Origin: Sporolactobacillus inulinus
Lineage (GTDB): Bacteria > Bacillota > Bacilli > Bacillales > Sporolactobacillaceae
Direction: 5' to 3'
DNA: 34,630 bases
Assembly: GCF_006539285.1 (NCBI RefSeq)
Contig: NZ_BJMS01000031.1
Span: 1-34,630 of the forward strand
Notes under the pieces: generated by a model
What the model was told of the DNA's origin: nothing
Database searches by the model: none
The model's input: the letters and a program-made list of their open reading frames with translations, nothing else
In this document: positions 1 through 11,094 of the stretch, one piece after another
Layout of the letters: each line of letters opens with the position of its first letter
Numbering within the stretch: position 1 is the first letter of the stretch
Position numbers and translations under genes: made by a program

Positions 1-300
1 TGAGGGACCGGTATCATTTTTTAACTATCTCAAATATCCAAGAACCCCTCATTTAGATGCTTGCGCCAGCGGGATCGCGCCCTGTTGATGCGAGCAGCCG
101 CGGCGTCGATGCAATAAAAAGGCATCGATCAACCGCCTTGTGATGAGTCGTGACAAGTCACGCGGCTTATCCTAAGGCCCAAATCTACAGCTGCTTGATC
201 CGGACATGATTGGTTCGTTCATCCTTGTTTTGGAACGGAGAGCGGAAATTCAAAAGAACGGAGTAAAAATTTTCCTTAGGAACAGCGGCAGAGGGTCAAC
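1..300. other. Gene-free left edge with inverted repeats
   Basis: No convincing coding region is seen here. The stretch holds a GC-rich repeat fragment (listed separately), a 7-bp stem TCGATGC/GCATCGA (106-112 and 122-128) and a short dyad CGTGAC-AA-GTCACG (149-162). The GC content is higher than in the AT-rich stretch just before minJ. It is most likely intergenic debris between an upstream gene outside the window and minJ. Confidence 0.5.
65..92 (+). repeat. Dispersed GC-rich intergenic repeat, copy 1
   Basis: Twenty-eight bases matching the segment at 28425-28452 at 24 of 28 positions. It shares the core CCTGTTGATGCGAG (81-94) with the minus-strand copy at 18212-18239. All three copies lie outside genes. 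I infer a dispersed extragenic repeat family; similar GC-rich intergenic repeats are common in Bacilli, but no database was searched. Confidence 0.6.
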
Positions 301-305
301 TCATG

Positions 306-311
306 TATAAT
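306..311 (+). promoter_or_regulatory. Possible minJ -10 box
   Basis: A perfect TATAAT lies 82 bases before the chosen minJ start. No good -35 hexamer is found at 16-18 bases upstream, so this is tentative. Confidence 0.35.
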
Positions 312-392
312 TAAAAGAAAGTGCGAGCAGGAATCTGCAAGCTTTTTGTCGAAACATCAAGAAGATTGGATCGAAAGCTGGGGGAATTGGAC

Positions 393-1589
393 ATGTCGGA
401 CATCATCGGATTGATCTTTTCTAGTGTTGCATCATTTTTTATGAATCCGCTGCTTTATTTGCTGATTTTAGCGTTGTTTGCCTACAACGCGCAGCGGGTG
501 CGAAGGGAGCGGTTGTCGTTTCGTGTGAAGGCGTATGGGATGTTCAACACAATTTTTGCAAGCATCATTCCAAGTATTCTGGTTGGCCTTTGCGGGTCGA
601 TTGTGCTTGCCGTGACCGGTGCCAGTCTTGCACCCGGTGTGATTGTGCTGCTGTCGCTTGCAACGGCGGCGGTTTTGCTCACCTGTCAGCAGCGGTTGTT
701 GTCGCCGGCCATCGCAGGCGGCGTGACCGTGATTGCAGCTGCCGTGATGCCGGCTTTCCATACACCATATACATTCCTCAATCGTTGGATCGAAGAGATT
801 CATTCGATCGATTATGTGTCATTCGGTCTGTTTCTGACCGTCGCCTTGCTGATGGAGAGTACACTCGTCTTTTTCTGGGGCACGCAGCAGTCCTCTCCTA
901 GATTGATCGGCAATTACCGTGGCGGATTGGTAGGTGCTCACGAAGCTTGCCAATTGTGGATTGCGCCGCTGTTTCTGCTTGTACCGGTTTCCGGGGCGAT
1001 TCCATCTGTTGGTGCATGGCCGTTTGTGTCAAACGGTTCATCATTCAGTTTAGCACTGTTTCCGCTTGGGGTGGGGATCGCTCAATTAATCACCTACAGC
1101 ATGCCCCGCCCCGCGGTACGTCAATCGGCACTCTGGATGCTGGCGACAGCAGGCGTTATGGCCGCTTTTGTCGGAGCAGCATTATTCTTGCATCAATCGA
1201 TTTTTATTGTTCTTGGCGGAGCTGTCGTTCTGATTAGCCGGCTTACTTTGGTTTGGTATCACCACCATTTGCGCCAGACCCGGCCGTTCTATTTCTTAAT
1301 GCCGAACCGAGGACTGCGCGTGATTGGTGCCGTTCCGCATTCCCTTGGGAAACGGATGGGCATTGTACCCGGTGAAGAAATTTTACGCGTCAATGATTTG
1401 GAAGTGAGCAGCGTTTCGGAATTCTATGAAGCATTGCAGAAGCATGGCGCGTACTGTAAGCTTGAGGTGTTTGATCGGTTCGGAGAGCAGCGGTTTGTTA
1501 AAGGAGCAATTCACGAGAATGATAACTTTAAGATCGGTTTGCTCTTTCTAGAGAGAGATGAATGGAATATGCAGGCAAAAGACAAATAG
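393..1589 (+). CDS. minJ: MinJ-like division topology protein with C-terminal PDZ domain
   Basis: A polytopic membrane protein of 398 residues, close to the 397 of B. subtilis MinJ. In that family the protein bridges DivIVA at cell poles and septa to MinD and so places the MinCD division inhibitor. The sequence shows several hydrophobic segments over roughly the first 280 residues, beginning with the SSVASFFMNPLLYLLILALF stretch, followed by a PDZ-like domain at about residues 300-380 (GLRVIGAVPHSLGKRMGI, then GEEILRVNDLEV). The ATG at 393 is preferred over the GTG at 321. It has a purine-rich GGGGGAA just upstream and gives the family-typical N-terminus, while the GTG form would add 24 hydrophilic residues. 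Its position upstream of uvrBA agrees with the Bacillus backbone. Other PDZ membrane proteins are possible but less likely. Confidence 0.8.
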   Translation: MSDIIGLIFSSVASFFMNPLLYLLILALFAYNAQRVRRERLSFRVKAYGMFNTIFASIIPSILVGLCGSIVLAVTGASLAPGVIVLLSLATAAVLLTCQQRLLSPAIAGGVTVIAAAVMPAFHTPYTFLNRWIEEIHSIDYVSFGLFLTVALLMESTLVFFWGTQQSSPRLIGNYRGGLVGAHEACQLWIAPLFLLVPVSGAIPSVGAWPFVSNGSSFSLALFPLGVGIAQLITYSMPRPAVRQSALWMLATAGVMAAFVGAALFLHQSIFIVLGGAVVLISRLTLVWYHHHLRQTRPFYFLMPNRGLRVIGAVPHSLGKRMGIVPGEEILRVNDLEVSSVSEFYEALQKHGAYCKLEVFDRFGEQRFVKGAIHENDNFKIGLLFLERDEWNMQAKDK

Positions 1590-1872
1590 TCGGTCCGAAT
1601 CTCGAAAAGTATAACAGAAGCAATACGTTCAGAAATAGAAGAAAGCTTTTTAGCGTAACGTCCGAATTCATGCTTTCGGGAAGGTTTTGCCACAGTTCTT
1701 GGGGCATGAGCTTATTTCTGACCGAGTTGTTTCCATTTTTTGATCGATCAATGTAAAATAGTTACTGAACTTGAAGCACGCTGAAAAAATGTGAGCGTTT
1801 CACTTATTTTGCAAATCTGTGTGTTTATGAAAAAATACCGGTGTCTCTGATGCGTCGTGCAACATAAGATGG

Positions 1873-1881
1873 TGCTATAAT
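1873..1881 (+). promoter_or_regulatory. Extended -10 promoter for abrB
   Basis: TGC-TATAAT is a perfect extended -10 element 49 bases before the abrB start. The -35 region is poor, as is common for extended -10 promoters. Confidence 0.55.
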
Positions 1882-1929
1882 TGGGCATAGGCTCTGTATG
1901 AAACAATGTCTGAGAGGAGGAATCCTGGA

Positions 1930-2220
1930 ATGAAATCAACAGGGATTGTACGGAAGGTTGATGAATTGGGACGTGTTGTCATCCCGATTGAGTTAAGGAG
2001 AACGATGAATATTAAAGAGGGCGACCCTTTGGAAATATTCACAGAAGATGAGCGAATCATCTTTAAAAAATATGTGCCGAATATGGCATGCCAGATTACG
2101 AATGAAGTTTCACCGGATAATTTGGTTCTTGCAAACGGCAAGCTCGTTTTGAGCCGCAAAGCTGCGAAAAATGTGGTTCAAGAGATCGAGCGTTATATAG
2201 GCGAAGACATCAAGCCTTAA
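1930..2220 (+). CDS. abrB: AbrB-family transition-state regulator
   Basis: A DNA-binding regulator of 96 residues, the same length as B. subtilis AbrB, which represses post-exponential functions (sporulation, competence, biofilm and antibiotic genes) during growth. The N-terminal swapped-hairpin DNA-binding domain is nearly canonical: STGIVRKVDELGRVVIPIEL, then RRTMNIKEGDPLEIF. The C-terminal half (NGKLVLSRKAAKNVVQEIE) also matches AbrB and its paralogue Abh rather than SpoVT, which has a GAF domain. The ATG at 1930 is chosen over the upstream ATG at 1906 because GAGGAGG ends 9 bases before it and the protein then begins MKSTGIV. It is monocistronic, with its own extended -10 promoter and a strong terminator. 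In B. subtilis abrB is not next to uvrB, so this could be an Abh-like paralogue. Confidence 0.9.
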   Translation: MKSTGIVRKVDELGRVVIPIELRRTMNIKEGDPLEIFTEDERIIFKKYVPNMACQITNEVSPDNLVLANGKLVLSRKAAKNVVQEIERYIGEDIKP

Positions 2221-2231
2221 TCCGACTTTCT

Positions 2232-2264
2232 AAAACTTCCATGGCACCGCGCCATGGAAGTTTT
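2232..2264 (+). terminator. Rho-independent terminator after abrB
   Basis: A perfect 14-bp stem, AAAACTTCCATGGC/GCCATGGAAGTTTT, with a 5-base loop lies 11 bases after the abrB stop. The U-tract is only the four T of the stem plus CTAGTTT, so it may be a moderate terminator. Its symmetry would let it act on both strands. Confidence 0.75.
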
Positions 2265-2440
2265 CTAGTTTCAAATGAATCAACTGATCCCTTGATTTTA
2301 TACGAGAAGCGTGCAGATGCTCATTTTTCATCGAAGTTTGCGCATTCCCAGGACGGAGTAATGCGCTATTCGACACTCTTTGCACGGGTATCGTCTCTAC
2401 TGATGCGAAAAAGTCGAGAGGACGATTCACCCACAAACTG

Positions 2441-2454
2441 GGAATGTCCGTTCG
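2441..2454 (+). promoter_or_regulatory. LexA (DinR) SOS box upstream of uvrB
   Basis: GGAATGTCCGTTCG matches the Bacillus SOS box CGAAC-N4-GTTCG except at its first and fifth bases. It lies about 30 bases upstream of the uvrB -10 element. UvrBA is a known SOS operon in B. subtilis, which supports the reading. Confidence 0.65.
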
Positions 2455-2483
2455 CATTTTGCTGTTATTTTCTCATACAGTTA

Positions 2484-2492
2484 TGCTATAAT
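2484..2492 (+). promoter_or_regulatory. Extended -10 promoter for uvrBA
   Basis: TGC-TATAAT lies 85 bases before the uvrB start. The 15 bases ending here (CAGTTATGCTATAAT) recur exactly at the promoter of the TPR gene at 11095-11109. No strong -35 hexamer is seen. Confidence 0.6.
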
Positions 2493-2576
2493 TTAGGAAA
2501 GATTTTTTCTAATGGAGACGAATCATACATTTTTTCGCTTAAATAGATAGAACAGAGAAGATTGGAGGACAGTGGT

Positions 2577-4547
<1,971 letters not shown>

Positions 4548-4554
4548 CGCGCAC

Positions 4555-7434
4555 ATGGTACTTGAGAATATTGTTGTTAAAGGCGCACGCGAACACAATT
4601 TAAAAAATGTCAACGTCACCATACCTCGGGATAAAATGGTCGTGATTACCGGTCTGTCGGGGTCCGGAAAATCATCGCTGGCCTTCGATACGATCTATGC
4701 AGAAGGGCAGCGCCGTTATGTAGAATCGCTGTCCGCCTATGCGCGCCAGTTTCTCGGTCAGTCGAATAAACCGGATGTAGATGCGATTGAGGGCTTGTCA
4801 CCGGCGATTTCCATTGATCAGAAAACGACATCGCACAACCCACGTTCCACCGTGGGCACCGTAACGGAGATCTATGATTATATGCGGCTCCTCTATGCGC
4901 GCATTGGGCATCCCTATTGCCCAAAACACGGGGTCGAGATCACCTCACAGACGATTGAACAGATGGTCGATCGAATCATGGAGTACCCGGAACGGACGAA
5001 GCTGCAAATTCTGGCCCCGATCGTTTCCGGAAGAAAAGGCGCTCATGTGAAAACACTTGAAGAAATCAAGAAAAAAGGTTATGTCCGTGTTCGCGTTGAT
5101 GGTGAAATGCGCGAGGTTGCCGAAGAGATTCAGCTTGAGAAAAATAAAAAGCACACCATTGATGTCGTAATCGATCGAATTGTTGTCAAGGCGAACGTCC
5201 AGGGACGACTTGCCGATTCGCTCGAAGCGGCGACGAAGCTGACCGACGGCCGTGTTGTGGTTGACATTATCGGCGGCGAAGAACTGCTTTTTTCCGAACA
5301 GTTCTCCTGCCCGTATTGTGGGTTCTCCATTGGGGAGCTTGAACCGCGCCTTTTCTCGTTCAACAGCCCGTTCGGTGCCTGCCCGGATTGTGATGGATTA
5401 GGCTCACGTATGGAAGTCGATCCTGATCTGGTGATCCCCGACCGCTCGAAAACATTGTCCGAAGGAGCGATTATTGCTTGGGAGCCGACAAGTTCGCAAT
5501 ATTACCCGCAGCTGCTGAAATCGGCGTGCGCTCATTTTGGCATTGAGATGAACAAGCCGGTTGAGAAGCTGCCAAAGGACAAGCTGAATCTGCTCCTGTA
5601 TGGGTCCGGTACGGATCGCATTCATTTTCACTATGAGAATGAGTTCGGTGATGTACGGGACAAGGATATGTATTTCGAAGGAGTGATCAACAACATCGGC
5701 CGCCGCTATCGGGAAACCGGTTCCGACTACATCCGTGAACAGATGTCGGAATACATGATGCACAAGGCATGCCCAACCTGTCACGGTCACCGGCTCCGTC
5801 CGGAAGCTCTGTCAGTTAAGATCGGTGAAAAGAGTATCAGCGAAGTAACCGAGATGCCGATTCGTGAGATGCTGACTTTTTTCGATAAACTCGAACTAAC
5901 AGAGAAGGAACAGACGATTGCGCGGCTGATCTTGCGTGAAATTAGGCAGAGAACAAAATTCCTGATCGATGTCGGCTTAGATTATTTGACGCTCGGCCGA
6001 GCAGCGGGTACGCTATCCGGCGGCGAAGCGCAGCGGATTCGGCTGGCGACGCAAATCGGTTCCCAGTTGATGGGTGTCCTCTACATTTTGGATGAACCGT
6101 CGATCGGTCTGCATCAGCGTGACAATGATCGACTGATTCATTCGCTGCTTGGCATGCGCGATCTTGGCAATACCTTGATTGTTGTCGAGCATGACGAGGA
6201 TACAATGCGTGCCTGCGACTATATTATTGATGTAGGACCGGGTGCGGGAGAACATGGCGGACAGATCACGGCCCAGGGAACACCTGAGGAAATTATGCAA
6301 AATCAGCATTCTTTGACCGGTGCTTATCTTTCGGGACGCAAATTCATCCCGATTCCGGTCAAACGGAGAAAAACAAGCAAACGAGCAATTAAGGTTATTG
6401 GTGCCAAGGAAAACAACTTGAAGAATGTATCGGTCACCTTCCCGCTCGGCGTGATGACCGTTGTGACCGGGGTTTCCGGATCTGGAAAGAGTACACTCGT
6501 TAACGAGGTGCTGTTTAAGGCACTTGCTCAGAAGCTGCACGGCCGGCGTGATTTGCCTGGTGAGTACCGGCAAATTAAAGGGGTTGAAGAGCTGGATCGC
6601 GTCATTCAAATCGATCAAGCACCGATTGGACGAACCCCGCGCTCAAATCCGGCAACCTACACCGGTGTCTTCGATATGATTCGCGAAGTCTTTGCAGCAA
6701 CGAATGAAGCCAAGGTGCGCGGCTATAAGAAAGGTCGTTTCAGCTTTAACATTAAAGGCGGGCGCTGTGAGGCATGCAGCGGCGACGGCATTATTAAAAT
6801 TGAAATGCACTTTTTGCCTGACGTTTACGTGCCTTGCGAGGTTTGCCACGGAAAACGGTATAATCGTGAAACACTCGATGTAACCTATAAAGGAAAAACG
6901 ATCGCCGATGTCCTTGATATGACCGTTGAAGAAGGTATGGAATTTTTCAAAAATGTACCGCGCATTAAGCGCAGACTGAAGCCACTCTTCGACGTCGGAC
7001 TCGGCTATATTCGTCTCGGCCAGCCGGCGACTACGTTGTCCGGTGGTGAAGCGCAGCGTGTCAAGCTTGCGTCGCAGCTTTATCGCCGAACAAAGGGGCG
7101 TGCGTTGTATATCCTTGATGAACCGACAACGGGGCTTCATATGGATGATATCTCGCGTTTGCTCGATGTGCTACAAGCGCTGGTCGACAGCGGCGACAGT
7201 GTATTGATTATTGAGCATAATCTTGATGTGATCAAATGTGCCGATTACTTGATCGATCTTGGTCCCGAAGGCGGAAACGGCGGTGGAACTATCGTTGCGA
7301 CCGGAACACCGGAACAGATTGCTGCAGTTGAGGAATCCTACACGGGTCGTTACTTAAAGCCGGTACTGGAACGGGATCATGCACGCATGGACAAACAGCT
7401 GCACGCGCAGCAGCAAGTGGCTGAAAAGGCTTAA
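4555..7434 (+). CDS. uvrA: Excinuclease ABC subunit A
   Basis: The damage-recognition ATPase of nucleotide excision repair, 959 residues. Two ABC-type ATPase modules are visible. The first has Walker A GLSGSGKS (33-40) and [14 protein letters not shown]. The second has GVSGSGKST (near 640) and [14 protein letters not shown]. Each module ends in a Walker B of the ILDEP type. Cysteine pairs mark zinc modules: CPYC/CPDC, CPTC and CEAC/CEVC. The start is the ATG at 4555, 7 bases after the uvrB stop and behind a GGAGGG that lies inside the end of uvrB, which suggests translational coupling. No truncation or missing motif is seen. No clear terminator follows; pspC has its own promoter. Confidence 0.98.
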   Translation: MVLENIVVKGAREHNLKNVNVTIPRDKMVVITGLSGSGKSSLAFDTIYAEGQRRYVESLSAYARQFLGQSNKPDVDAIEGLSPAISIDQKTTSHNPRSTVGTVTEIYDYMRLLYARIGHPYCPKHGVEITSQTIEQMVDRIMEYPERTKLQILAPIVSGRKGAHVKTLEEIKKKGYVRVRVDGEMREVAEEIQLEKNKKHTIDVVIDRIVVKANVQGRLADSLEAATKLTDGRVVVDIIGGEELLFSEQFSCPYCGFSIGELEPRLFSFNSPFGACPDCDGLGSRMEVDPDLVIPDRSKTLSEGAIIAWEPTSSQYYPQLLKSACAHFGIEMNKPVEKLPKDKLNLLLYGSGTDRIHFHYENEFGDVRDKDMYFEGVINNIGRRYRETGSDYIREQMSEYMMHKACPTCHGHRLRPEALSVKIGEKSISEVTEMPIREMLTFFDKLELTEKEQTIARLILREIRQRTKFLIDVGLDYLTLGRAAGTLSGGEAQRIRLATQIGSQLMGVLYILDEPSIGLHQRDNDRLIHSLLGMRDLGNTLIVVEHDEDTMRACDYIIDVGPGAGEHGGQITAQGTPEEIMQNQHSLTGAYLSGRKFIPIPVKRRKTSKRAIKVIGAKENNLKNVSVTFPLGVMTVVTGVSGSGKSTLVNEVLFKALAQKLHGRRDLPGEYRQIKGVEELDRVIQIDQAPIGRTPRSNPATYTGVFDMIREVFAATNEAKVRGYKKGRFSFNIKGGRCEACSGDGIIKIEMHFLPDVYVPCEVCHGKRYNRETLDVTYKGKTIADVLDMTVEEGMEFFKNVPRIKRRLKPLFDVGLGYIRLGQPATTLSGGEAQRVKLASQLYRRTKGRALYILDEPTTGLHMDDISRLLDVLQALVDSGDSVLIIEHNLDVIKCADYLIDLGPEGGNGGGTIVATGTPEQIAAVEESYTGRYLKPVLERDHARMDKQLHAQQQVAEKA

Positions 7435-7469
7435 ATGCAAAGCGAACTTTTCTTGAGCAACATCTCTTC

Positions 7470-7499
7470 TTGTCGAAAGGCATGAGCTAAGGGTATAGT
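7470..7499 (+). promoter_or_regulatory. Promoter for pspC-yvlD
   Basis: TTGTCG (7470-7475), an 18-base spacer and TATAGT (7494-7499) form a plausible sigma-A promoter 32 bases before the pspC start. Confidence 0.5.
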
Positions 7500-7531
7500 T
7501 GAATAGGATATCAATGGCGGGAGGAATACTG

Positions 7532-7723
7532 ATGCAAAAAAGGCTCTATAAATCTTCGGATAGTAAAATACTGAGCGGCGTTCTTGGCGGGATTGGTGAG
7601 TACTTTAATGTGGATCCAACCTTGGTTCGGCTCGGCTTTGTTGTACTCACGCTGGTAACGGCCTTTTTTCCATGCCTGATCGGTTATTTTATTGCTTATC
7701 TAATTATACCTGAGAGAGTGTGA
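7532..7723 (+). CDS. PspC-domain small membrane protein (YvlC-like)
   Basis: A protein of 63 residues made almost entirely of a PspC domain. The N-terminus is RLYKSSDSKILSGVLGGIGE, then YFNVDPTLVRLGFVVLTL, and the hydrophobic segment ends at YLIIPERV. PspC proteins are inner-membrane partners in phage-shock or envelope-stress responses. The role of the short Bacillus version (YvlC) is not well defined. The ATG at 7532 is chosen over the ATG at 7499 because GGGAGGA lies 6 bases upstream and the protein then begins right at the domain. The stop overlaps the GTG start of the next gene by 4 bases, so the pair is one operon, as yvlC-yvlD are in B. subtilis just upstream of hprK. Confidence 0.88.
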   Translation: MQKRLYKSSDSKILSGVLGGIGEYFNVDPTLVRLGFVVLTLVTAFFPCLIGYFIAYLIIPERV

Positions 7724-8106
7724 CGCAATTGTTTAAAAACTGGCTCGCAAAGATCTTGCTTAACGTCATCATCAATATGGTGATTCTGATGACCCTTGCT
7801 GGATATTTGCATACGATGGTGCATATTTCCGGCGTTGGCGCAGCCTTGGCGGCCAGCTTGATCTTATCGTTTCTGAATCTATTTATCCGACCGGTACTGC
7901 TTCTTCTTGCTTTGCCGGCGACGATTTTGACTTTAGGATTTTTTATTTTTGTGGTGAACGCACTGATGCTGGAACTCACCGCAATGATTATGGGCTCGGC
8001 ATTTGAACTTGATGGCTTTGGCAGTGCCTTGATTGTCGCAATCATTATGGCATTCTGTCAGCTCATCATTCAGAACTTTATGATCAAACCCATGCGACGC
8101 GATTAA
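7720..8106 (+). CDS. yvlD: YvlD-like membrane protein (phage holin 4 superfamily)
   Basis: A membrane protein of 128 residues with about four hydrophobic helices. The conserved core LIRPVLLLLALPATILTLGF, followed by FIFVVNALML, is typical of the YvlD/DUF360 family. Despite the 'phage holin' family name, members are usually chromosomal membrane proteins of unknown function. The GTG start at 7720 overlaps the pspC stop in a GTGA junction; a TTG at 7729 is an alternative because the ribosome binding site is weak. Its pairing with pspC suggests a shared envelope-related role, which is inference from context only. Confidence 0.82.
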   Translation: MTQLFKNWLAKILLNVIINMVILMTLAGYLHTMVHISGVGAALAASLILSFLNLFIRPVLLLLALPATILTLGFFIFVVNALMLELTAMIMGSAFELDGFGSALIVAIIMAFCQLIIQNFMIKPMRRD

Positions 8107-8174
8107 GGCGCCGCATTATTTTTTTCCGTGAACGCTATTGTTTATGCCTCTGTTTTCGTAATGGATTGATTCTA

Positions 8175-8264
8175 TGGTAAAATAAAGAAAAAAAGAAATC
8201 AGATCAGGTGAGATGCCTGGTTCATGAATAACCCTGAGCGCGCGCCGGAACGACCCCCCGGCGC
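8175..8264 (+). promoter_or_regulatory. hprK extended -10 promoter and structured leader
   Basis: TGG-TAAAAT (8175-8183) is a likely extended -10. The resulting leader of about 180 bases contains a 7-bp GC stem, GCGCCGG (8242-8248) with CCGGCGC (8258-8264). No known riboswitch consensus was recognised. A short open frame in the leader (8224-8421) overlaps the start of hprK and is not convincing. Confidence 0.4.
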
Positions 8265-8371
8265 AATTCGAGTGAGAAACGGAGGATTCTTTGCGCTCCG
8301 GTATGTACGCCTTGCCCGGCGGAGTTTATGCTTTTTGAACGCAGGTCGCTCTGATTGTTGGAGGCGTGATG

Positions 8372-9337
8372 ATGAAAGAACAGCGGACGTGTTCCGGCGG
8401 CAAAATGACGACGATGAATAAAGTACGTGTACACGAACTCATTGAACATTTTGATTTTAAGTTGGTCAGCGGCAAAGAAGGCGTTAACCGATCGATTATT
8501 GTCAGTGATATTTCTCGTCCCGGTCTGGAAATTGCCGGTTATTTTACCTATTATCCGAGAAGAAGGCTGCAGCTGCTTGGTCGAACGGAACTCTCGTTCT
8601 TTAATGAGCTGAGTATGGATGAACGTTACAAGAGAACATCGCAGCTGTGTACGGCGCAGACCCCGTGTATTGTGATTTCGCGGGGAATTGAGGTCCCTGA
8701 GGAATTTATCATTTCGTCCAATAAACGTAATGTACCGGTTATTCAGTCGAAGATGCAGACCACGCGCCTGAGCAGTATGATTACCGACTATTTGGAATCG
8801 CGTCTTGCGCCAATGACCGCCGTGCATGGTGTTCTGGTCGATGTGTATGGCGTCGGCGTTTTGATCACCGGGGACAGCGGTGTTGGGAAGAGTGAAACGG
8901 CACTAGAACTGGTCAAACGCGGCCACCGGCTGGTTGCTGATGATTCTGTTGAAATTCGTCAGCAGGGCGAGTCGGAGCTGATCGGCAGCGCTCCGAACTT
9001 GATTCAGCATTTGCTGGAAATTCGCGGGCTCGGGATCATCAATGTGATGACTTTGTTCGGTGCCGGAGCAGTGCGCAGCAATAAAACCGTCTCTATGGTC
9101 ATTCACTTGGAACTTTGGGATCAAAACAAAGTCTATGATCGTCTTGGACTCGATGAAGAAAAAACGAAATTAATTGATACAGAGGTTCCACGCCTTGTGC
9201 TGCCTGTTCGACCCGGACGAAATCTGGCGGTGATTATCGAAGTCGCAGCCATGAATTTCCGATTAAAGAATATGGGCTATCACGCCGCCCAGCAGTTTGC
9301 GGATCGACTCAATGACACGCTAAATGACCATGAATGA
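8372..9337 (+). CDS. hprK: HPr kinase/phosphorylase
   Basis: Bifunctional enzyme that phosphorylates Ser46 of HPr and Crh when fructose-1,6-bisphosphate is high, and reverses this by phosphorolysis that releases pyrophosphate. It is the sensor step of CcpA-dependent catabolite repression. The sequence shows the N-terminal domain ([20 protein letters not shown]), the catalytic-domain start [16 protein letters not shown], Walker A GDSGVGKS (167-174) and the HPrK signature [20 protein letters not shown]. With the ATG at 8372 (7 bases after GGAGG) the product is 321 residues. The more conserved sequence begins near an ATG at 8414 (MNKVRVHEL), so a start there, giving 307 residues, is possible. 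It heads the hprK-lgt-ppaX operon known from B. subtilis. Confidence 0.97.
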   Translation: MKEQRTCSGGKMTTMNKVRVHELIEHFDFKLVSGKEGVNRSIIVSDISRPGLEIAGYFTYYPRRRLQLLGRTELSFFNELSMDERYKRTSQLCTAQTPCIVISRGIEVPEEFIISSNKRNVPVIQSKMQTTRLSSMITDYLESRLAPMTAVHGVLVDVYGVGVLITGDSGVGKSETALELVKRGHRLVADDSVEIRQQGESELIGSAPNLIQHLLEIRGLGIINVMTLFGAGAVRSNKTVSMVIHLELWDQNKVYDRLGLDEEKTKLIDTEVPRLVLPVRPGRNLAVIIEVAAMNFRLKNMGYHAAQQFADRLNDTLNDHE

Positions 9338-9362
9338 ACGAAAATTTGAGGTGTAACTTATC

Positions 9363-10172
9363 ATGAACGAAAGTATTGAACCGTTAAATCGGTTGGCGAT
9401 CACACTTGGGCCGCTGCATATTTATTGGTATGGAATTATTATTGCGGCCGGCGCATTGTTTGGGCTGATTCTGGCCATTCGCGAAGGTAAGCGAGTTGGA
9501 CTTCCTTCCGATGTGTTTACCGATTTGATTCTGTACGCGGCACCGATCGGGATTATTTGTGCCCGGCTTTACTATGTTGCCTTTGAATGGGACTACTACA
9601 TGGATCACCCCGGAGAAATTATTAAAATCTGGAACGGCGGCATTGCGATCTACGGCGCTTTGATCGGTGCCGTAGTCACCACTGTGATCTTTTGCCGTGT
9701 ACGCCGTTTACCTTTTTGGAAAGTTGCCGATGTCTGCGCACCAAGCGTGATTCTCGGTCAGGCAATTGGGCGCTGGGGCAACTTCATGAATCAGGAAGCG
9801 CATGGCGGACAGACCACGCGTGCCGCACTTGAGCACTTGCATTTGCCGGACTTTATTGTCAACCAAATGTATATTGACGGCGCCTATTACATACCGACCT
9901 TTCTTTATGAATCCGTTTGGAATTTGCTTGGCTTTGCACTTTTACTGATCCTTCGCCGAACGGCTGCATTGAAACGCGGAGAACTTTTCATCAGCTATGT
10001 CATTTGGTACGCGCTCGGACGCAGTTATATTGAAGGATTGCGTACAGACAGCTTGATGCTGGGGCCGCTGCGCGTTTCACAGTGGCTGTCGCTTGCACTG
10101 ATTCTTGCAGGGATCGGATTAATCACTTATTGGCGGACGAAACAAAAGGAACGGCCGCGGTACGGTGTTTAA
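9363..10172 (+). CDS. lgt: Prolipoprotein diacylglyceryl transferase
   Basis: Integral membrane enzyme that transfers diacylglycerol from phosphatidylglycerol to the lipobox cysteine of prolipoproteins. The product has 269 residues with about seven hydrophobic segments. The N-terminal [12 protein letters not shown] and the Lgt signature [14 protein letters not shown] (from about residue 136) are both present. The start is the ATG at 9363 with GAGGTG about 10 bases upstream. It lies 25 bases after hprK and 78 bases before ppaX, with no terminator between them, so the three are probably cotranscribed. Confidence 0.97.
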   Translation: MNESIEPLNRLAITLGPLHIYWYGIIIAAGALFGLILAIREGKRVGLPSDVFTDLILYAAPIGIICARLYYVAFEWDYYMDHPGEIIKIWNGGIAIYGALIGAVVTTVIFCRVRRLPFWKVADVCAPSVILGQAIGRWGNFMNQEAHGGQTTRAALEHLHLPDFIVNQMYIDGAYYIPTFLYESVWNLLGFALLLILRRTAALKRGELFISYVIWYALGRSYIEGLRTDSLMLGPLRVSQWLSLALILAGIGLITYWRTKQKERPRYGV

Positions 10173-10250
10173 CGGCTCTTTCATCACGGTAAGCGAGTAA
10201 CCGAACCTACTACAAAAAGATCATTCTTTTAGAAGCGGGAGAGTGAACCA

Positions 10251-10904
10251 TTGATAAAAACAGTACTTTTTGATTTAGACGGCACGTTGATTGATACGAA
10301 TCATTTGATTTTAACGTCTTTTCAATACACGTTGGACAAATATTTTCCAGGGCAATACAAACGACAGGACTTGATCCCGTTTATTGGTGAATCGCTGGAG
10401 ACCAGTTTTCACTCCGTCAGTCCTCAGCTTACCCAACAAATGATTGAGGTTTACCGCGACCACAATAGTCGATTTCATGATCAGCTTGTCAAAGCGTTTC
10501 CGCATGTACGCAAGACCTTGACCGCCTTAAAAGATGAGGGCTGCCGTCTCGGCGTTGTGTCCACGAAGAAGCGCGACATGGTTGAACGCGGCTTGAACTA
10601 CACCAAGCTGGCACCATTCTTCGAGACCGTCGTTACAAGCGATGATGTGACGCACCTAAAGCCTGATCCTGAACCGGTGGAACGCGCAATGGATGCTCTG
10701 GCCGCACAAACCGATTCAACGATTATGGTTGGCGATAGTCCCGGTGATATTTTAGCAGGGAAAAATGCACAGATTAAAACCGCTGCGGTCGGTTGGTCAC
10801 TGAAGGGGACAACGATGCTCGAAAAATTGAAGCCCGATTATCTGCTTCATCAAATGGACGATTTGATTTCCATTGTCGTTCGGGCGGGAGCAGCAGTAAA
10901 ATAA
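10251..10904 (+). CDS. ppaX: Pyrophosphatase PpaX (HAD family)
   Basis: A HAD-superfamily phosphohydrolase of 217 residues; B. subtilis PpaX has 216. It hydrolyses pyrophosphate, including that released when HPrK dephosphorylates P-Ser-HPr, which explains its place behind hprK. Motif I is DLDGTLIDTN near the N-terminus. The motif II serine lies in VVSTKKRD, the motif III lysine in HLKPDPEP, and motif IV is VGDSPGDI. The TTG at 10251 is the only start that fits: GGGAGAG lies 7 bases upstream and the protein opens directly with the catalytic strand. A perfect terminator follows and ends the hprK operon. Confidence 0.95.
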   Translation: MIKTVLFDLDGTLIDTNHLILTSFQYTLDKYFPGQYKRQDLIPFIGESLETSFHSVSPQLTQQMIEVYRDHNSRFHDQLVKAFPHVRKTLTALKDEGCRLGVVSTKKRDMVERGLNYTKLAPFFETVVTSDDVTHLKPDPEPVERAMDALAAQTDSTIMVGDSPGDILAGKNAQIKTAAVGWSLKGTTMLEKLKPDYLLHQMDDLISIVVRAGAAVK

Positions 10905-10912
10905 CGTATTAC

Positions 10913-10946
10913 AAAACCTGAAGCAGCCGCAGCTTCAGGTTTTTCT
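10913..10946 (+). terminator. Terminator of hprK-lgt-ppaX
   Basis: A perfect 12-bp stem, AAAACCTGAAGC/GCTTCAGGTTTT, with a 7-base loop, followed by T residues, 8 bases after the ppaX stop. Confidence 0.92.
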
Positions 10947-10963
10947 GATAGGATGAGCATACG

Positions 10964-11070
10964 GCGGCAAGCGAGCAGCAGAAGCGTCACTCAAGCTCAA
11001 AACCAAGGAATCAACCGCGTTCTGCGAAAATAAGAGCTCCCGCTAAAGGCGTGCATGTCCTGTGCGTAAC
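10964..11070 (+). repeat. Mosaic intergenic repeat modules
   Basis: Two modules also occur in the large repeat near 28.3-28.6 kb, in the opposite order. GCGGCAAGCGAGCAG (10964-10978) is identical to 28507-28521. CGCTAAAGGCG (11041-11051) is identical to 28327-28337, and the following CCTGTGCGTAAC resembles CCTGTGCACAAC there. The gap lies between the ppaX terminator and the next promoter and has no gene. Confidence 0.6.
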
Positions 11071-11094
11071 AAGAATGCACGCAAAGCGGACGAG

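Noticed and set aside
1790-1803. CcpA (cre) site near abrB, TGTGAGCGTTTCAC
   Set aside because: Only the central part fits the cre consensus; the right arm does not. Too weak to annotate.
6013-6618. Minus-strand open frame of 201 codons opposite uvrA
   Set aside because: Antisense to the conserved ATPase region of uvrA; no protein-family signal.
8224-8421. Short plus-strand ORF before and overlapping hprK
   Set aside because: Low-complexity Arg/Pro-rich product without a good ribosome binding site, running out of frame into hprK. Treated as part of the leader.
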